DNA from: Merdibacter sp965119685
GTDB taxonomy: Bacteria > Bacillota_I > Bacilli_A > Erysipelotrichales > Erysipelotrichaceae
Direction of reading: 5' to 3'
Assembly: GCA_965119685.1 (NCBI GenBank)
Contig: OZ221971.1
Coordinates: 2,046,001 to 2,110,000 of the forward strand
DNA length: 64,000 nt
Shown here: one piece after another, positions 34,171-43,009 of the stretch
Layout of the letters: each line of letters begins with the position of its first letter
How positions within the stretch are numbered: position 1 is the first letter of the stretch
Program-made: the position numbers and the translations under genes
Notes under the pieces: generated by a model
Databases searched by the model: none
Told to the model about the DNA's origin: nothing
The model's input: only the letters and a program-made list of their open reading frames with translations

Positions 34171-34848
34171 TTATCCAAGCAGCGCTATAAATTGCTCGCA
34201 AAACGCGGCGCTGCGTTTGCTGGCAAGCGTTTTATACGTTTCAAAATCGAGTTCGTTGCCCTGTTTCCAAGCGACGTCGGAGAGGGAGCGCAGTATGACG
34301 AAAGGCACCTCATAATGCGTACACACCTGTGCAATGGCACCGGCCTCCATCTCTGCGCAGATCGCCTGCGGATAGCTTTCCATCAGCGTAGCTGCTAAAC
34401 GTGCATCGACAAAGCAATCGCCGCTGGCGATGAGTCCAAAATGCGTAGGGATCGCCAGCTTTTCAGCGGCTTTCTTGGCGATAGCTACCAAGGCGGCATC
34501 CGCCGTAAACCACAATCCCTTGCCATTTGCTCCATCTAACGCGCTCGTATCATAATCATACTGCACGATGCGCTCGCTGACAATGAGATCCAGCACATCC
34601 GCCGATCTTGCCAAGCCGCCGGCCGTTCCCACATTGAGCACCGCGCGCATCTGCCAGCGCTCCAGCGCCATGGTCAGCGTCATCGCCGCCGCCCCTTTGC
34701 CGACACCGCTTTGCATGAGCACCACATCCCGGTCAGCCAGCACGCCCTGCACAAAACGCACTCCGCGATGGTCGCTTTCCCTCGTCTGCGTCATCTGTGC
34801 TCGAATCGCATCGACTTCCTCTCGCATTGCCGCCACAATCAAAATCAT
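34171..34848 (-). CDS. mtnN: 5'-methylthioadenosine/S-adenosylhomocysteine nucleosidase
   Basis: Hydrolyses MTA and SAH to release adenine, feeding methionine and ribosyl-homocysteine recycling. Family motifs: AAMREEVDAI at the N-terminus, SGVGKGAAAMT, NVGTAGG, substrate loop CAEMEAGAIAQVC and catalytic Asp in RSLSDVA. About 225 aa. The ATG at 34848 overlaps the methyltransferase stop (ATGA) and has AGGAGG upstream. Pairing with a SAM-dependent methyltransferase makes sense, as it removes the SAH product. Confidence 0.94.
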   Translation of the reverse strand: MILIVAAMREEVDAIRAQMTQTRESDHRGVRFVQGVLADRDVVLMQSGVGKGAAAMTLTMALERWQMRAVLNVGTAGGLARSADVLDLIVSERIVQYDYDTSALDGANGKGLWFTADAALVAIAKKAAEKLAIPTHFGLIASGDCFVDARLAATLMESYPQAICAEMEAGAIAQVCTHYEVPFVILRSLSDVAWKQGNELDFETYKTLASKRSAAFCEQFIALLG

Positions 34849-35549
34849 TTTGCTTTCCTCCTGCAAATATAAAACTGCTTCTCGCCTTCCACGATACCTT
34901 CCTTCACGAAATCCGTCATTACCTTTACATCAAAGCCACACGCCGATAATACAGACAAAATCCACGCCGGCTCATAGACGCGCTGCACATGCTGTTCCAG
35001 CTGCATCGTGCCATCTTCATGGTAAAAGGCGAAGCTTTGATAAATACGGTCATCCTCGCTTTCGATGCTCCATTGATACTGCATATCGCCGATCACACCG
35101 GTCTCGTTGTATTCCTGTGCAAACTCCTTGAGACGATCTTTGCTGTGCATGTCTACGATGAGCACGCCGTCATTATTGAGACGTTCATAGCACTGGCCAA
35201 AAAAGCCGCGCACCTCCTCTTCGCTGAGCAGGTAGTTAAAGCTGTCACACAGACAGAGAATCGCATCATAGCGAGCGTTGGGCATGGCGCGCATATCGCA
35301 TACCTGCCAGCTCACCAGCTCGCTGCCCGCTTTCCTCTTCGCCATTTGAATCATCTGCGCACTGAGGTCGAAGGCATCCACCTGATAGCCGCGCTTGGCG
35401 AGTGTGATGGCGATCTCCCCGCTGCCACACGCCGCATCCAACACACGCTTTCCCCGTAGGTGCTCCTCGATGAGCTTCACCCAGGCATGCGTCGCTTCCT
35501 CATCCTGTACCAAAGCGTCATAATACGACGCCAGCACCTCATACATCAT
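34845..35549 (-). CDS. Class I SAM-dependent methyltransferase (YqeM-like)
   Basis: Methyltransferase of 234 aa with the SAM-binding motif VLDAACGSGEIAITLA (near residue 36) and later FDLSAQMI and ILCLCDSFNYL. Substrate unknown. It corresponds in position to Bacillus yqeM, the last gene of the yqeG-yqeM block, and overlaps the rsfS stop. Confidence 0.88.
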   Translation of the reverse strand: MMYEVLASYYDALVQDEEATHAWVKLIEEHLRGKRVLDAACGSGEIAITLAKRGYQVDAFDLSAQMIQMAKRKAGSELVSWQVCDMRAMPNARYDAILCLCDSFNYLLSEEEVRGFFGQCYERLNNDGVLIVDMHSKDRLKEFAQEYNETGVIGDMQYQWSIESEDDRIYQSFAFYHEDGTMQLEQHVQRVYEPAWILSVLSACGFDVKVMTDFVKEGIVEGEKQFYICRRKAK

Positions 35550-35877
35550 AACGGATCACCGGCAAATCGGCATACAGCTTCTCCAGATGATAGACGCTGC
35601 GCTCCTTATGCTCAAAGATATGGACGATGACGTCTCCCGCATCTAAAAGCAGCCAGCGGCTGTCACGGTTCCCCTCGCTGTGATGGATGCGCATACCATG
35701 CTCTGCCAAGCAATCCCGCACATGATCGGCGATCGCGGCGATCTGGCGCAGGTTGGCTCCGCTGGCGATCACCACTTCATCAACGGCCGGGTTCAGCTGT
35801 GAAAAAGAGTAGATGAGAATGTCCTCTCCCTTTTTTTCATCAATCGCCTTACAGATGATTTCCAATTTTTCTTTCAT
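35539..35877 (-). CDS. rsfS: Ribosome silencing factor RsfS
   Basis: Binds ribosomal protein uL14 and blocks subunit joining when nutrients are scarce. Family stretches: KKGEDILIYSFS, IASGANLRQIAAIADHV and the HHSEGNRDSRWLLLDAGDVIVHIF core. 112 aa, typical. It follows the nadD-yqeK gene without a gap. Confidence 0.94.
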   Translation of the reverse strand: MKEKLEIICKAIDEKKGEDILIYSFSQLNPAVDEVVIASGANLRQIAAIADHVRDCLAEHGMRIHHSEGNRDSRWLLLDAGDVIVHIFEHKERSVYHLEKLYADLPVIRYDV

Positions 35878-36903
35878 TTACTTCTCCTTTTGCAGGTATG
35901 CCTGCTGTTCCTGTTTCACACGCCGAAAACCCTCACGCAGATTTTGTTTGCACAGCGCGATCTGCTCGCTGCTGTCATAGCCGCGCCCTTCTTCCAGCTT
36001 ATCCGCACAGAAGATGAGCATCGCATACGGATCTGTGCTCTCACCCTTGACATGGTGATAAATCGCCCGCAAAACACGTTGGTCATCAACGCCGTATTGG
36101 CGCTTTGCCAACAGGCTGCCCACATATCCATGCCACACCGCCTTTGGTTCATCACAAAGCGATGGGAAACAATAGCGCATCCAGCGCTCCATCTGCGTCA
36201 TGTCCAACTCCTTGCAAATGTCGTGCAGCATGGCGATCTGATAGGCGAGCATGGTATCCAACCCCTGTGCATTCGCGATTTCCATCGCCAGGCGCGCTAC
36301 CCGCTGACAGTGGGCAAAGCGCTTTGCCGTAAGCCTTCCTTGCACAACGCTTTCCAAATACAAGGCGTTTTGTGCGATATAGCGGCGTACCTGCGGGTGC
36401 AGATAACGCCATTTATGCCCGGCGCGAATCTCGCTGGAGCTGACGTCCACAAGCGCCATCTGCCGATAGCGAAGCGGATAGGGACTCTCCCCCTGTTCGC
36501 CTTTACGGGAAAAGACGATGAACGGCACTTCCTGTGTCAGCTTCTCTACATCCTTCCACGCATCCAGCTGCGCCGCCTGATCACTGCCGATCAGCCAGTA
36601 AAAGTCCGTCTGCGGATAGCGATGTTTCAGCTCACGCACAGTGTCGATCGTATACGATTTCCCCGTCCTCGCCAACTCCAGCTCGCAGCAATGAATGCGG
36701 CGATAGGGCGCGATCGCACGATGGATCATCGCCACCCGATGCTTTGAGGAGGTGAGCCGGCGATCCTTGAGCGGGGTGTCGTTGGTCACCATCAGCCACA
36801 CCTCGTCCATTCCCATGTGCAGCGCCGATTTGGCGATCTGTAAATGACCGGCGTGGATCGGATCAAAGCTGCCGCCCAAGACAGCGATTTTACGCTTTGT
36901 CAT
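35878..36903 (-). CDS. nadD: Fused NadD adenylyltransferase and YqeK HD hydrolase
   Basis: Two neighbouring Bacillus genes joined in one protein of ~341 aa. Residues ~1-190 are nicotinate mononucleotide adenylyltransferase, with GGSFDPIHAGHL, the Arg/Ser-rich loop GKSYTIDT and DVSSSEIR. Residues ~195-341 are a YqeK-type HD domain (FAHCQRVARLA, LHDICKEL, YHHVKG), a family with diadenosine-tetraphosphate hydrolase activity. The frame is open 15 codons further up, but the ATG at 36903 follows a GGGG-containing site and the yhbY stop. The fusion links NAD synthesis to nucleotide-alarmone turnover. Confidence 0.93.
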   Translation of the reverse strand: MTKRKIAVLGGSFDPIHAGHLQIAKSALHMGMDEVWLMVTNDTPLKDRRLTSSKHRVAMIHRAIAPYRRIHCCELELARTGKSYTIDTVRELKHRYPQTDFYWLIGSDQAAQLDAWKDVEKLTQEVPFIVFSRKGEQGESPYPLRYRQMALVDVSSSEIRAGHKWRYLHPQVRRYIAQNALYLESVVQGRLTAKRFAHCQRVARLAMEIANAQGLDTMLAYQIAMLHDICKELDMTQMERWMRYCFPSLCDEPKAVWHGYVGSLLAKRQYGVDDQRVLRAIYHHVKGESTDPYAMLIFCADKLEEGRGYDSSEQIALCKQNLREGFRRVKQEQQAYLQKEK

Positions 36904-36904
36904 T

Positions 36905-37189
36905 TCAAAGCCCCATCCGATTTTTCTTGCTGCGGCGATAGAGCACAAAGGTGCGCCCGATCACCTGCACAATCTCGCTGCCGCTCTCTGCCGCCAGCGT
37001 TTCAGCCGCTTCTTTTGTCGACAGCGGCGCCGTCTTTAACAGGTTGAGCTTCACCAGCTCATGAGCGGTCAAAGAATCCTCCAGCGTCTGTATCAAAGCG
37101 TCGCTGACGCCTTCCTTCCCGATCTGAAATAAGGAGCGATACGTCTGCGCTTCCTTGCGCAGCTGTTTTTTTTCTTTATTGTTCAGCAT
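36905..37189 (-). CDS. yhbY: YhbY-family ribosome-assembly RNA-binding protein
   Basis: Small CRM-domain RNA-binding protein associated with pre-50S particles. Family signs: KKQLRKEAQ, FQIGKEGVSDALI and GRTFVLYRRSKK. 94 aa. It directly follows yqeH with a 1-bp gap; Bacillus has aroD (shikimate dehydrogenase) at that place, absent here. Confidence 0.92.
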   Translation of the reverse strand: MLNNKEKKQLRKEAQTYRSLFQIGKEGVSDALIQTLEDSLTAHELVKLNLLKTAPLSTKEAAETLAAESGSEIVQVIGRTFVLYRRSKKNRMGL

Positions 37190-37190
37190 A

Positions 37191-38273
37191 TTAGATCATC
37201 GCCTTTCTAAACGTCACATTCACGTTGCCATTCACCCAGACGCGCACCTCGCGAAAATCGCCGCTGACACAGAACCAGCCAAGGCCGTGGATGACCACAT
37301 CGAGCTTTTCCTGCCGTTTGGCATAAGTATAGCACTTCATCTGATGAAAGTCTTGATCCAGCGTCGGTGAGAGCAATTCCCCCAGATGCGCTTGCCACAA
37401 AGCGTCTGCCTTAGCCGCCTTGCCGCGGTGGATCCTGAGCTGATCGCTGAAATAAGCGACTACGCTCGCATTTCCTTGGGTGTGCACATCAAGGCGCACC
37501 ATCCCGCCCAGCGCATAGCTTTGATCCTCGTATAGCTGATAGACGCGCGGCTTCAGCGTGCGAAAGGGAATCACCGTCTTTAACAGGTCGCTTGGCGCAT
37601 GGGTGAGCAAGGAATCCTGACGGGTGATGCCCGGCGTATCATACAGCGCATAGCCCTCGCGCTGAATCTTGACAAAATCCAGCGTTGTACCGGGATGCGG
37701 AGAGGTCGTCAAATCGCTTTGTTCACACAGGGCGTTGAGCAGGGTGCTCTTGCCGGCGTTGGCCATGCCCATGACGATCACATCGCGGCCTTTGCGATAG
37801 TGAGTGATCGCCTTGTTGACCTCCTCAACCGAATGATTGAGAGGGTGATGCGCAGCGTGCGCCAGATCGCCGCAGAAGACGATTCCCTCGACGCGGATGC
37901 CCTCTTCCTTCAATCTTCGAAGCACAAACTGTCCCAGCTTCTCATCCGAAAGCGTCTGGGGCAGCAGATCACGCTTGGTGGCGATCATGACGATATCCTT
38001 TTGCGGCAGATGACGGCCGATGCTCGAAAGCAGGTTCGCCTCAAAGTCAAAGAGATCGACCACCCATAAGATGAGCGCATCATATTTGGCGATCTTGGCG
38101 AATACGGCAGCGGGATCGATGCCCTGCTGCATGGAGATCATCACATCATCATAGTGACGGATGCGAAAACAGCGCTGGCAATAATCCGCCTGCTCTTTAG
38201 GCGTGTAGCCGATGGCATCCGGACGTTCAGATTGCAATAGAACGCCGCAGCCCTTACAATAGTTTGTCATCAT
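37191..38273 (-). CDS. yqeH: Ribosome-assembly GTPase YqeH
   Basis: Circularly permuted GTPase needed for 30S assembly. N-terminal zinc finger with CKGC (residue ~5) and CQRC (~32). The permuted G motifs appear as G4 TKRDLLP, G1 GMANAGKST and G3 DTPG. C-terminal TRAP/NOA-type RNA-binding region. 360 aa. Its start overlaps yqeG by 20 bp and has GGGGGAA upstream (either of two adjacent ATGs). Confidence 0.94.
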   Translation of the reverse strand: MMTNYCKGCGVLLQSERPDAIGYTPKEQADYCQRCFRIRHYDDVMISMQQGIDPAAVFAKIAKYDALILWVVDLFDFEANLLSSIGRHLPQKDIVMIATKRDLLPQTLSDEKLGQFVLRRLKEEGIRVEGIVFCGDLAHAAHHPLNHSVEEVNKAITHYRKGRDVIVMGMANAGKSTLLNALCEQSDLTTSPHPGTTLDFVKIQREGYALYDTPGITRQDSLLTHAPSDLLKTVIPFRTLKPRVYQLYEDQSYALGGMVRLDVHTQGNASVVAYFSDQLRIHRGKAAKADALWQAHLGELLSPTLDQDFHQMKCYTYAKRQEKLDVVIHGLGWFCVSGDFREVRVWVNGNVNVTFRKAMI

Positions 38274-38784
38274 AATTCCCCCGTTTCAGCTTTCCCCGTT
38301 TTTCCAAAACGCGAAAGATCATCTGTTCAAAGACGCGGTTCACCTTGGTGCACGTCAGATCGCGCTGCGCGATCGGCGCCGTCAGTATCGTATAAAAATG
38401 CATGCGGTTCGCCCCCAGCATATCGGTCAGCAGCTGGTCCCCTAGCACCGCGATCTCACAAGGGGCGTAACCCAGCTCTTTCACCATCTTTCGATAAGTG
38501 TATTTCAGCGGTTTCTTCGCAAACGGATAAAAGGGGGCCGCAAATTCTTTCGCAAAGGTTTCCACCCGTTCCTTGACATTGTTGGAAACGAAAGCGACGG
38601 CGATGCCGCTGTGTTTGACTTTGTCAATAAAAGCGCGCACCTCATCGTCGGCACGGGCGCAGTCATGAGCGACCAAGGTGTTGTCGATGTCGCACACCAA
38701 CAGCCGGATTCCCTGCCGCTTCAGCCTTTGCAAATCGACGGCGCGATAGCTTTCCACATAATAGTCCGGTGTAAACAGCTTCAT
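38254..38784 (-). CDS. yqeG: YqeG-family HAD IIIA phosphatase
   Basis: Predicted phosphatase (HAD subclass IIIA, like phosphatidylglycerophosphatase GEP4). Motif I DIDNTLVAHD (near residue 33), motif II FVSNN, motif III Lys in PLKYTY, and GDQLLTDMLGA as motif IV. 176 aa. First gene of the yqeG-yqeH-yhbY-nadD/yqeK-rsfS block; AAGGAGG precedes the ATG. Given pgsA in the window, PGP dephosphorylation is a reasonable but unproven role. Confidence 0.9.
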   Translation of the reverse strand: MKLFTPDYYVESYRAVDLQRLKRQGIRLLVCDIDNTLVAHDCARADDEVRAFIDKVKHSGIAVAFVSNNVKERVETFAKEFAAPFYPFAKKPLKYTYRKMVKELGYAPCEIAVLGDQLLTDMLGANRMHFYTILTAPIAQRDLTCTKVNRVFEQMIFRVLEKRGKLKRGNYDDKLL

Positions 38785-38809
38785 AAAGCCCTCCTTTTTC
38801 GTATGCTGT

Positions 38810-38815
38810 ATTATA
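38810..38815 (-). promoter_or_regulatory. -10 box of the yqeG operon
   Basis: TATAAT on the minus strand 26 bp before the yqeG start; the -35 region (TTACCT at 17 bp) is weak. Confidence 0.55.
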
Positions 38816-38855
38816 CCATAGAAATGCGCAGGAGGTAAAGAATCCCGATGACAGC

Positions 38856-38882
38856 AAAAAAGACCGGCTTTCTTTGCCGGTC
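38856..38882 (-). terminator. Terminator of the murF-to-deacetylase gene run
   Basis: A 7-bp G+C stem (38862-38868 with 38876-38882) followed by TTTTTT on the minus strand, before the yqeG promoter. Confidence 0.88.
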
Positions 38883-39036
38883 ATTTGACTGATCGCTGCA
38901 TCGTTGAAACGAAAATACGCATGCGCCAGGCGGTCAAAAAATATATTCTCTTGCCCTGGGAAAGGACACAGCGCAAGCTGCCGCATTCTCCCTTCGCCGC
39001 TGATAGCGATCATGTTTGCCTAACACGATGCCTGCG

Positions 39037-40329
39037 CTATCCGATATGATCGAGGGTATCGAAGCGATAGCCCAGCCGTTTCATCTCGCTGATAAACTCT
39101 CCCAGCGCCTCATAGTTGCCTTTGTTGCTGGGGTGCAGCAGGTAAATCGCACCGTTATGATAATGCGCTAACAGCGTCTCTAACGCTTCCTGCTTGGAGA
39201 CGTCGCTGCCATAATCATAGTAGGCATGGCTCCAGAAAAAGGTGCGGTATCCCAGATCATGCACCAGCTTGAGGGCGCGTTCGCTGCATCCGCCCCGCGG
39301 AAAGCGAAAAAGCTTAGGCATCGGCTCTCCGATTACTTCCAAATAGGTCTTTTCCTCCTGTGTCAGCTCTTCCACAAAGGCATCGATGCTCGCTTCATTG
39401 GCAAGGGTCGTCATATCATAATGATGCCACGTGTGGTTGCCGATCACATGCCCGGCGTCGACGAGCGATTTGACAAAGTCGCTCTCATCGCGGATATAAT
39501 TGCGGGTGAGAAAGAAGGTTGCCTTCACGTCATGCGCGTTGAGCACATCGGCGATTTCCTTGATATAGGTGATGTCGTTGCCTCCTTCATCAAAGGACAG
39601 ATAGAGCACTTTCTCATCCTCTCCCTGATAATAGGCGGCATACGATGCGAGCCACTGTGCGCTTTTGGCGGCGCTGTTGCGCTCGTGGTTTTCGGATTTG
39701 TTGAACCACCATTCAAACATCGTGTTATCAAACATGTCGTGATGATAGGCCAGCTTGGTATTCAGAGGATTTTCCAGCAGATGCACGGTACGCACGGCGC
39801 TTGCTTCGTTGCCATGGCTGTCGCTCACCCGATAGGTCACCTGATAAGTGCCGGTTTTGTTATAGTCGATATCGGCATTCACCTTGACCTGATCGCTGAT
39901 GTCGCCGTCACAGTTATCATACGCCTGATAGCCCGGCTCCTCAAAGGACTCACCGATGAACAGCGTCATCTTTGCCTCTCCCTTCAAACGCAGATCGGGC
40001 TTTTTGCCATCGCGGACAACGACCTCGCGAATGACCTCTTGATCGGCGTTGTCGAGACGATAGATCACTTGATATGTCCCCAGTGTTCCTGTGTCTACCT
40101 GATTATCGATGACGATATGATCGCTGTTGTCCATGAAGCGAAAACTGCTGCTCGCCCCGGGATCGTGATAAGTCTCGTTCATGTTGATCTCGATGCGCGC
40201 ATCGCCGATCAGCTCCAGCGTCGGTACAAAAAGGCCGCTGAAAAACAGCAGCTTGATGACGAGTGCCGAGACACCCGCCGCAATACAGGTAAGAATCGCA
40301 TATACGATGATGCGGCATCGTCTGCTCAT
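39037..40329 (-). CDS. Membrane-anchored polysaccharide deacetylase with Ig-like repeats
   Basis: Outside-facing NodB-type deacetylase, likely acting on peptidoglycan or another wall glycan. One N-terminal transmembrane helix (residues ~8-30), two HYR/DUF5011-type beta repeats (~38-115 and ~118-195) and the NodB domain. Catalytic motif 1 is LSFDEGGN (TFDDG in most; Asp base kept, second Asp is Glu), motif 2 HTWHH and motif 3 RFPRGG. The true start is the ATG at 40329 (GAGGTG upstream); the upstream open frame is inside the next gene. It follows the FAD dehydrogenase after 41 bp. Confidence 0.88.
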   Translation of the reverse strand: MSRRCRIIVYAILTCIAAGVSALVIKLLFFSGLFVPTLELIGDARIEINMNETYHDPGASSSFRFMDNSDHIVIDNQVDTGTLGTYQVIYRLDNADQEVIREVVVRDGKKPDLRLKGEAKMTLFIGESFEEPGYQAYDNCDGDISDQVKVNADIDYNKTGTYQVTYRVSDSHGNEASAVRTVHLLENPLNTKLAYHHDMFDNTMFEWWFNKSENHERNSAAKSAQWLASYAAYYQGEDEKVLYLSFDEGGNDITYIKEIADVLNAHDVKATFFLTRNYIRDESDFVKSLVDAGHVIGNHTWHHYDMTTLANEASIDAFVEELTQEEKTYLEVIGEPMPKLFRFPRGGCSERALKLVHDLGYRTFFWSHAYYDYGSDVSKQEALETLLAHYHNGAIYLLHPSNKGNYEALGEFISEMKRLGYRFDTLDHIG

Positions 40330-40370
40330 AGGGTTCACCTCATTGCTAACGTATGCCGCAGCTGTGCTCT

Positions 40371-41963
40371 TTATGAATCGCTTTCGACAGGGGCAAAGCG
40401 TTCGATCAGCTTGCCCGCGCAGCGGATGCCATCCACCGCGCTGGTGACGATGCCTCCCGCATAGCCGGCACCCTCTCCGCAAGGGTAGATTCCCTCGATG
40501 TTCGCCATGAGCGTATCACTGTCACGCAGCATGCGCAAAGGCGCACTGCTGCGGCTCTCTACCCCACTGAGGATGCCTTCCTGTGCAAAGCCGGGAATCT
40601 GCCGGTCAAAATGCAGCAGTCCATCCGCTAACGCCTGATTGATCGCATCGTCAAAGAGCAGATGCAGATCGCAGGGAGTCCCCCCTCTGGCATAGCTTGG
40701 CTGCAAAGCGTCAAGGCTGCTGCTGGGACGGCGGGCGAGAAAATCGCGGGTGTACTGCATCGGCGCACATCCGTTAGAGCCGCCCATGCGAAAGGCCTTT
40801 TGCTCCAGCTGCCGCTGGTAGCGGATGCCATCGAGAGGATGCGTCCCGAAATCCTGCGGCGTCACCTGCACCAACAGCGCGCTGTTGGCATTTTCCTTAT
40901 CTCTCGCATGCTCGCTCATCCCGTTGACGACGACCTCTCCCCATGCGCTGGCCGCCGGGACCACCACGCCGCCGGGACACATGCAAAACGTATAGACCCC
41001 GCGTCCGTTGCCGGCACGGCATGCCATGCGATAGCTGGCCGCTCCCAAACGAGGATGCTTTGCATATTCGCCATAGAGCTGTTCATCGATCAGCTGTTGG
41101 GGATGCTCCACCCGCACACCGACGGCAAACGCCTTCGCCTGCATGGTTAAACGACGATGATAGAGCGTTTCCATCGTATCGCGGGCGCTGTGACCGATCG
41201 CTAAAATGAGCTGTTCACAGGGAATCGTCTCACCGGCGGCAACAACCGCACGCAAACGTCCCTGTTCAATGATAAAATCCTCTGCCTGCGTTTCAAAGCG
41301 CACCTCCCCGCCGCAGCGCTCGATCTCTTTTCGCAGCGCAGCTACAACACCCGTCAAAATATCGGTACCGATGTGAGGATGCGCCTGATAGACGATCTCT
41401 TTCGGCGCGCCAAAGCGCACCAGCTCCTTGAGCACCTGATGACAGCGCGGGTCTTTGGAGCGAGTCGTCAGCTTTCCATCGGAAAACGTCCCGGCACCGC
41501 CCTCGCCAAACTGTACGTTGCCCTTGGGATTCAGTTCGCCACCCTGCCAGTAGCGTTTGACGCTTTCGATCCGCTTTTCCAGGCATTCTCCGCGCTCCAG
41601 CACGAGCGGGCGATACCCTTGCCGTGCCAACATCAGCGCCGCAAACATCCCCGCCGGTCCAAAGCCGACGATGATGGGACGATGCCTGCTGATCTCACTG
41701 CCGTTGTTTGGCAGCGCAAAGGGCTGCTCGCAAAGAACGCTGACATCCCTTCCTCCCCGCCGTAAGACTTTCTCCTCATTGCGCACTTCACAATCGACCA
41801 CATAGGAAAACTGAATCGGACGGCGGCGGGCGTCGATGCTCTCACGATAAATAGAATAACGAATCAGCTCATGCTCGGCGATTTTCAGCTTTTTGCAGAT
41901 ATGTGTTTGCAGCTGTGCCAAAGGCTCTTCAATCGATTGCCTGACCTGTGTTACTCGCAGCAT
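40371..41963 (-). CDS. FAD-dependent dehydrogenase (COG2509 type)
   Basis: Flavoprotein of the uncharacterised FAD-dependent dehydrogenase group, 530 aa. Rossmann motif IVGFGPAGMFAALML near residue 97, the family stretch NVQFGEGGAGTFSDGKL, the CMCPGGVV motif and C-terminal YPCGEGAGYAGGI. The N-terminal ~90 residues form the ferredoxin-like domain typical of the group. Substrate unknown. It lies 9 bp behind the VanT-like membrane gene and is probably in the same transcript; a link to wall synthesis is not evident. Confidence 0.88.
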   Translation of the reverse strand: MLRVTQVRQSIEEPLAQLQTHICKKLKIAEHELIRYSIYRESIDARRRPIQFSYVVDCEVRNEEKVLRRGGRDVSVLCEQPFALPNNGSEISRHRPIIVGFGPAGMFAALMLARQGYRPLVLERGECLEKRIESVKRYWQGGELNPKGNVQFGEGGAGTFSDGKLTTRSKDPRCHQVLKELVRFGAPKEIVYQAHPHIGTDILTGVVAALRKEIERCGGEVRFETQAEDFIIEQGRLRAVVAAGETIPCEQLILAIGHSARDTMETLYHRRLTMQAKAFAVGVRVEHPQQLIDEQLYGEYAKHPRLGAASYRMACRAGNGRGVYTFCMCPGGVVVPAASAWGEVVVNGMSEHARDKENANSALLVQVTPQDFGTHPLDGIRYQRQLEQKAFRMGGSNGCAPMQYTRDFLARRPSSSLDALQPSYARGGTPCDLHLLFDDAINQALADGLLHFDRQIPGFAQEGILSGVESRSSAPLRMLRDSDTLMANIEGIYPCGEGAGYAGGIVTSAVDGIRCAGKLIERFAPVESDS

Positions 41964-41972
41964 GACATCCTC

Positions 41973-43007
41973 CTAGCAAAGCACCTTGAGCCACGCGATG
42001 CGGTTGGACAAAGCGATGATGAGCACGGCGAGCAGCTGCGAAGCGAAAATCGTCAAGACATACACGAGCAGATGCTGTGATGGGAATAACGCCAGCAGCG
42101 GCATGGCAAACAGGATGTGCGAAACGTAAATCAATAAAGAGGACTGCCGCAGAAAACGGCACAGATACGAGGGCGCCCGCTGTACCTGCAACAGCGCCCC
42201 CACCAGGAAATACACCAGCGGTACCAACATCAGATACATGCTGGTGAGATCCTGCATCATCCCACACAGATAAGCGATCCCCTCTTCCACCAGCAACGCG
42301 CCATAAAAGCTGGCGATGCCAAGCAGATACTCCCTTCTGTTATAAACCTCGCGAAACGTCTTTAAATAGATGCCCGCAAACAGAAACACCGGAGCGAAAA
42401 AAATTCCGTTGCGCGCGGTCGTAAACACGCTCATATACGCCTGATACAGCGTCTGCACAAGCGGAATCTGGCTTAACAAAGAACCATAAACATTCATCGC
42501 CATGCCAAGCACATAGGCAGCAGCGGCGACAAGCATCCCTTTACGCAAGGAAAGATTGGTATAGAGCACATAGACGATGATCGTCCCTAACATCAGCGCC
42601 GGCAAAAACCACAGGTGGTAATAGCTGCCGTTAAAGAAGCAGTCGAACACCCAGCGAAGCACAAAGCTCAGCTGAAAGCCGGCCGAACGCCACAGCAAAA
42701 ACGTATATGGCAGATACAGGATCGTCCAGACGCCGTACAGCAGCGCCAACCGCCGCAGATAATGCTTCAGCTCTCCCAGATTTAACAGATCGCGCATACC
42801 TGCCGAAGGATCGATCTTGGAAAAGAACAGAAAGGCCGATACGGTGAAAAATAACGGCACCGCAATGCGGCAGACTGCCTGTAAAAAGAACAGATTGGCA
42901 CTCGGTGAAAGCTCATACAGCGGATAGGTGTGAATGCACACGACTAACAGCGCGCTGATGTATTTGGCGACGTCGATTGCAGCATAGTTTTTCTTTTTCA
43001 TGTCCAT
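41973..43007 (-). CDS. Acyltransferase-3 membrane protein resembling the VanT membrane domain
   Basis: Ten-helix membrane protein of 344 aa. Its N-terminus (IDVAKYISALLVVCIHTYPL, then CRIAVPLFF) closely follows the membrane half of VanT serine racemases, which is thought to bring L-Ser to the racemase domain. In VanT this part is fused in front of the racemase; here it is a separate gene directly behind the racemase gene, with the ribosome binding site overlapping that gene's stop (2-bp gap). A general acyltransferase (OafA-like) is the alternative, but the context of a VanT-type racemase and VanG-like ligase favours the first reading. Confidence 0.78.
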   Translation of the reverse strand: MDMKKKNYAAIDVAKYISALLVVCIHTYPLYELSPSANLFFLQAVCRIAVPLFFTVSAFLFFSKIDPSAGMRDLLNLGELKHYLRRLALLYGVWTILYLPYTFLLWRSAGFQLSFVLRWVFDCFFNGSYYHLWFLPALMLGTIIVYVLYTNLSLRKGMLVAAAAYVLGMAMNVYGSLLSQIPLVQTLYQAYMSVFTTARNGIFFAPVFLFAGIYLKTFREVYNRREYLLGIASFYGALLVEEGIAYLCGMMQDLTSMYLMLVPLVYFLVGALLQVQRAPSYLCRFLRQSSLLIYVSHILFAMPLLALFPSQHLLVYVLTIFASQLLAVLIIALSNRIAWLKVLC

Positions 43008-43009
43008 CC

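Noticed and set aside
39226..40464. 412-codon plus-strand frame
   Set aside because: Lies antisense to the polysaccharide deacetylase, whose motifs are clear; the long frame reflects codon use of the real gene. No ribosome binding site.
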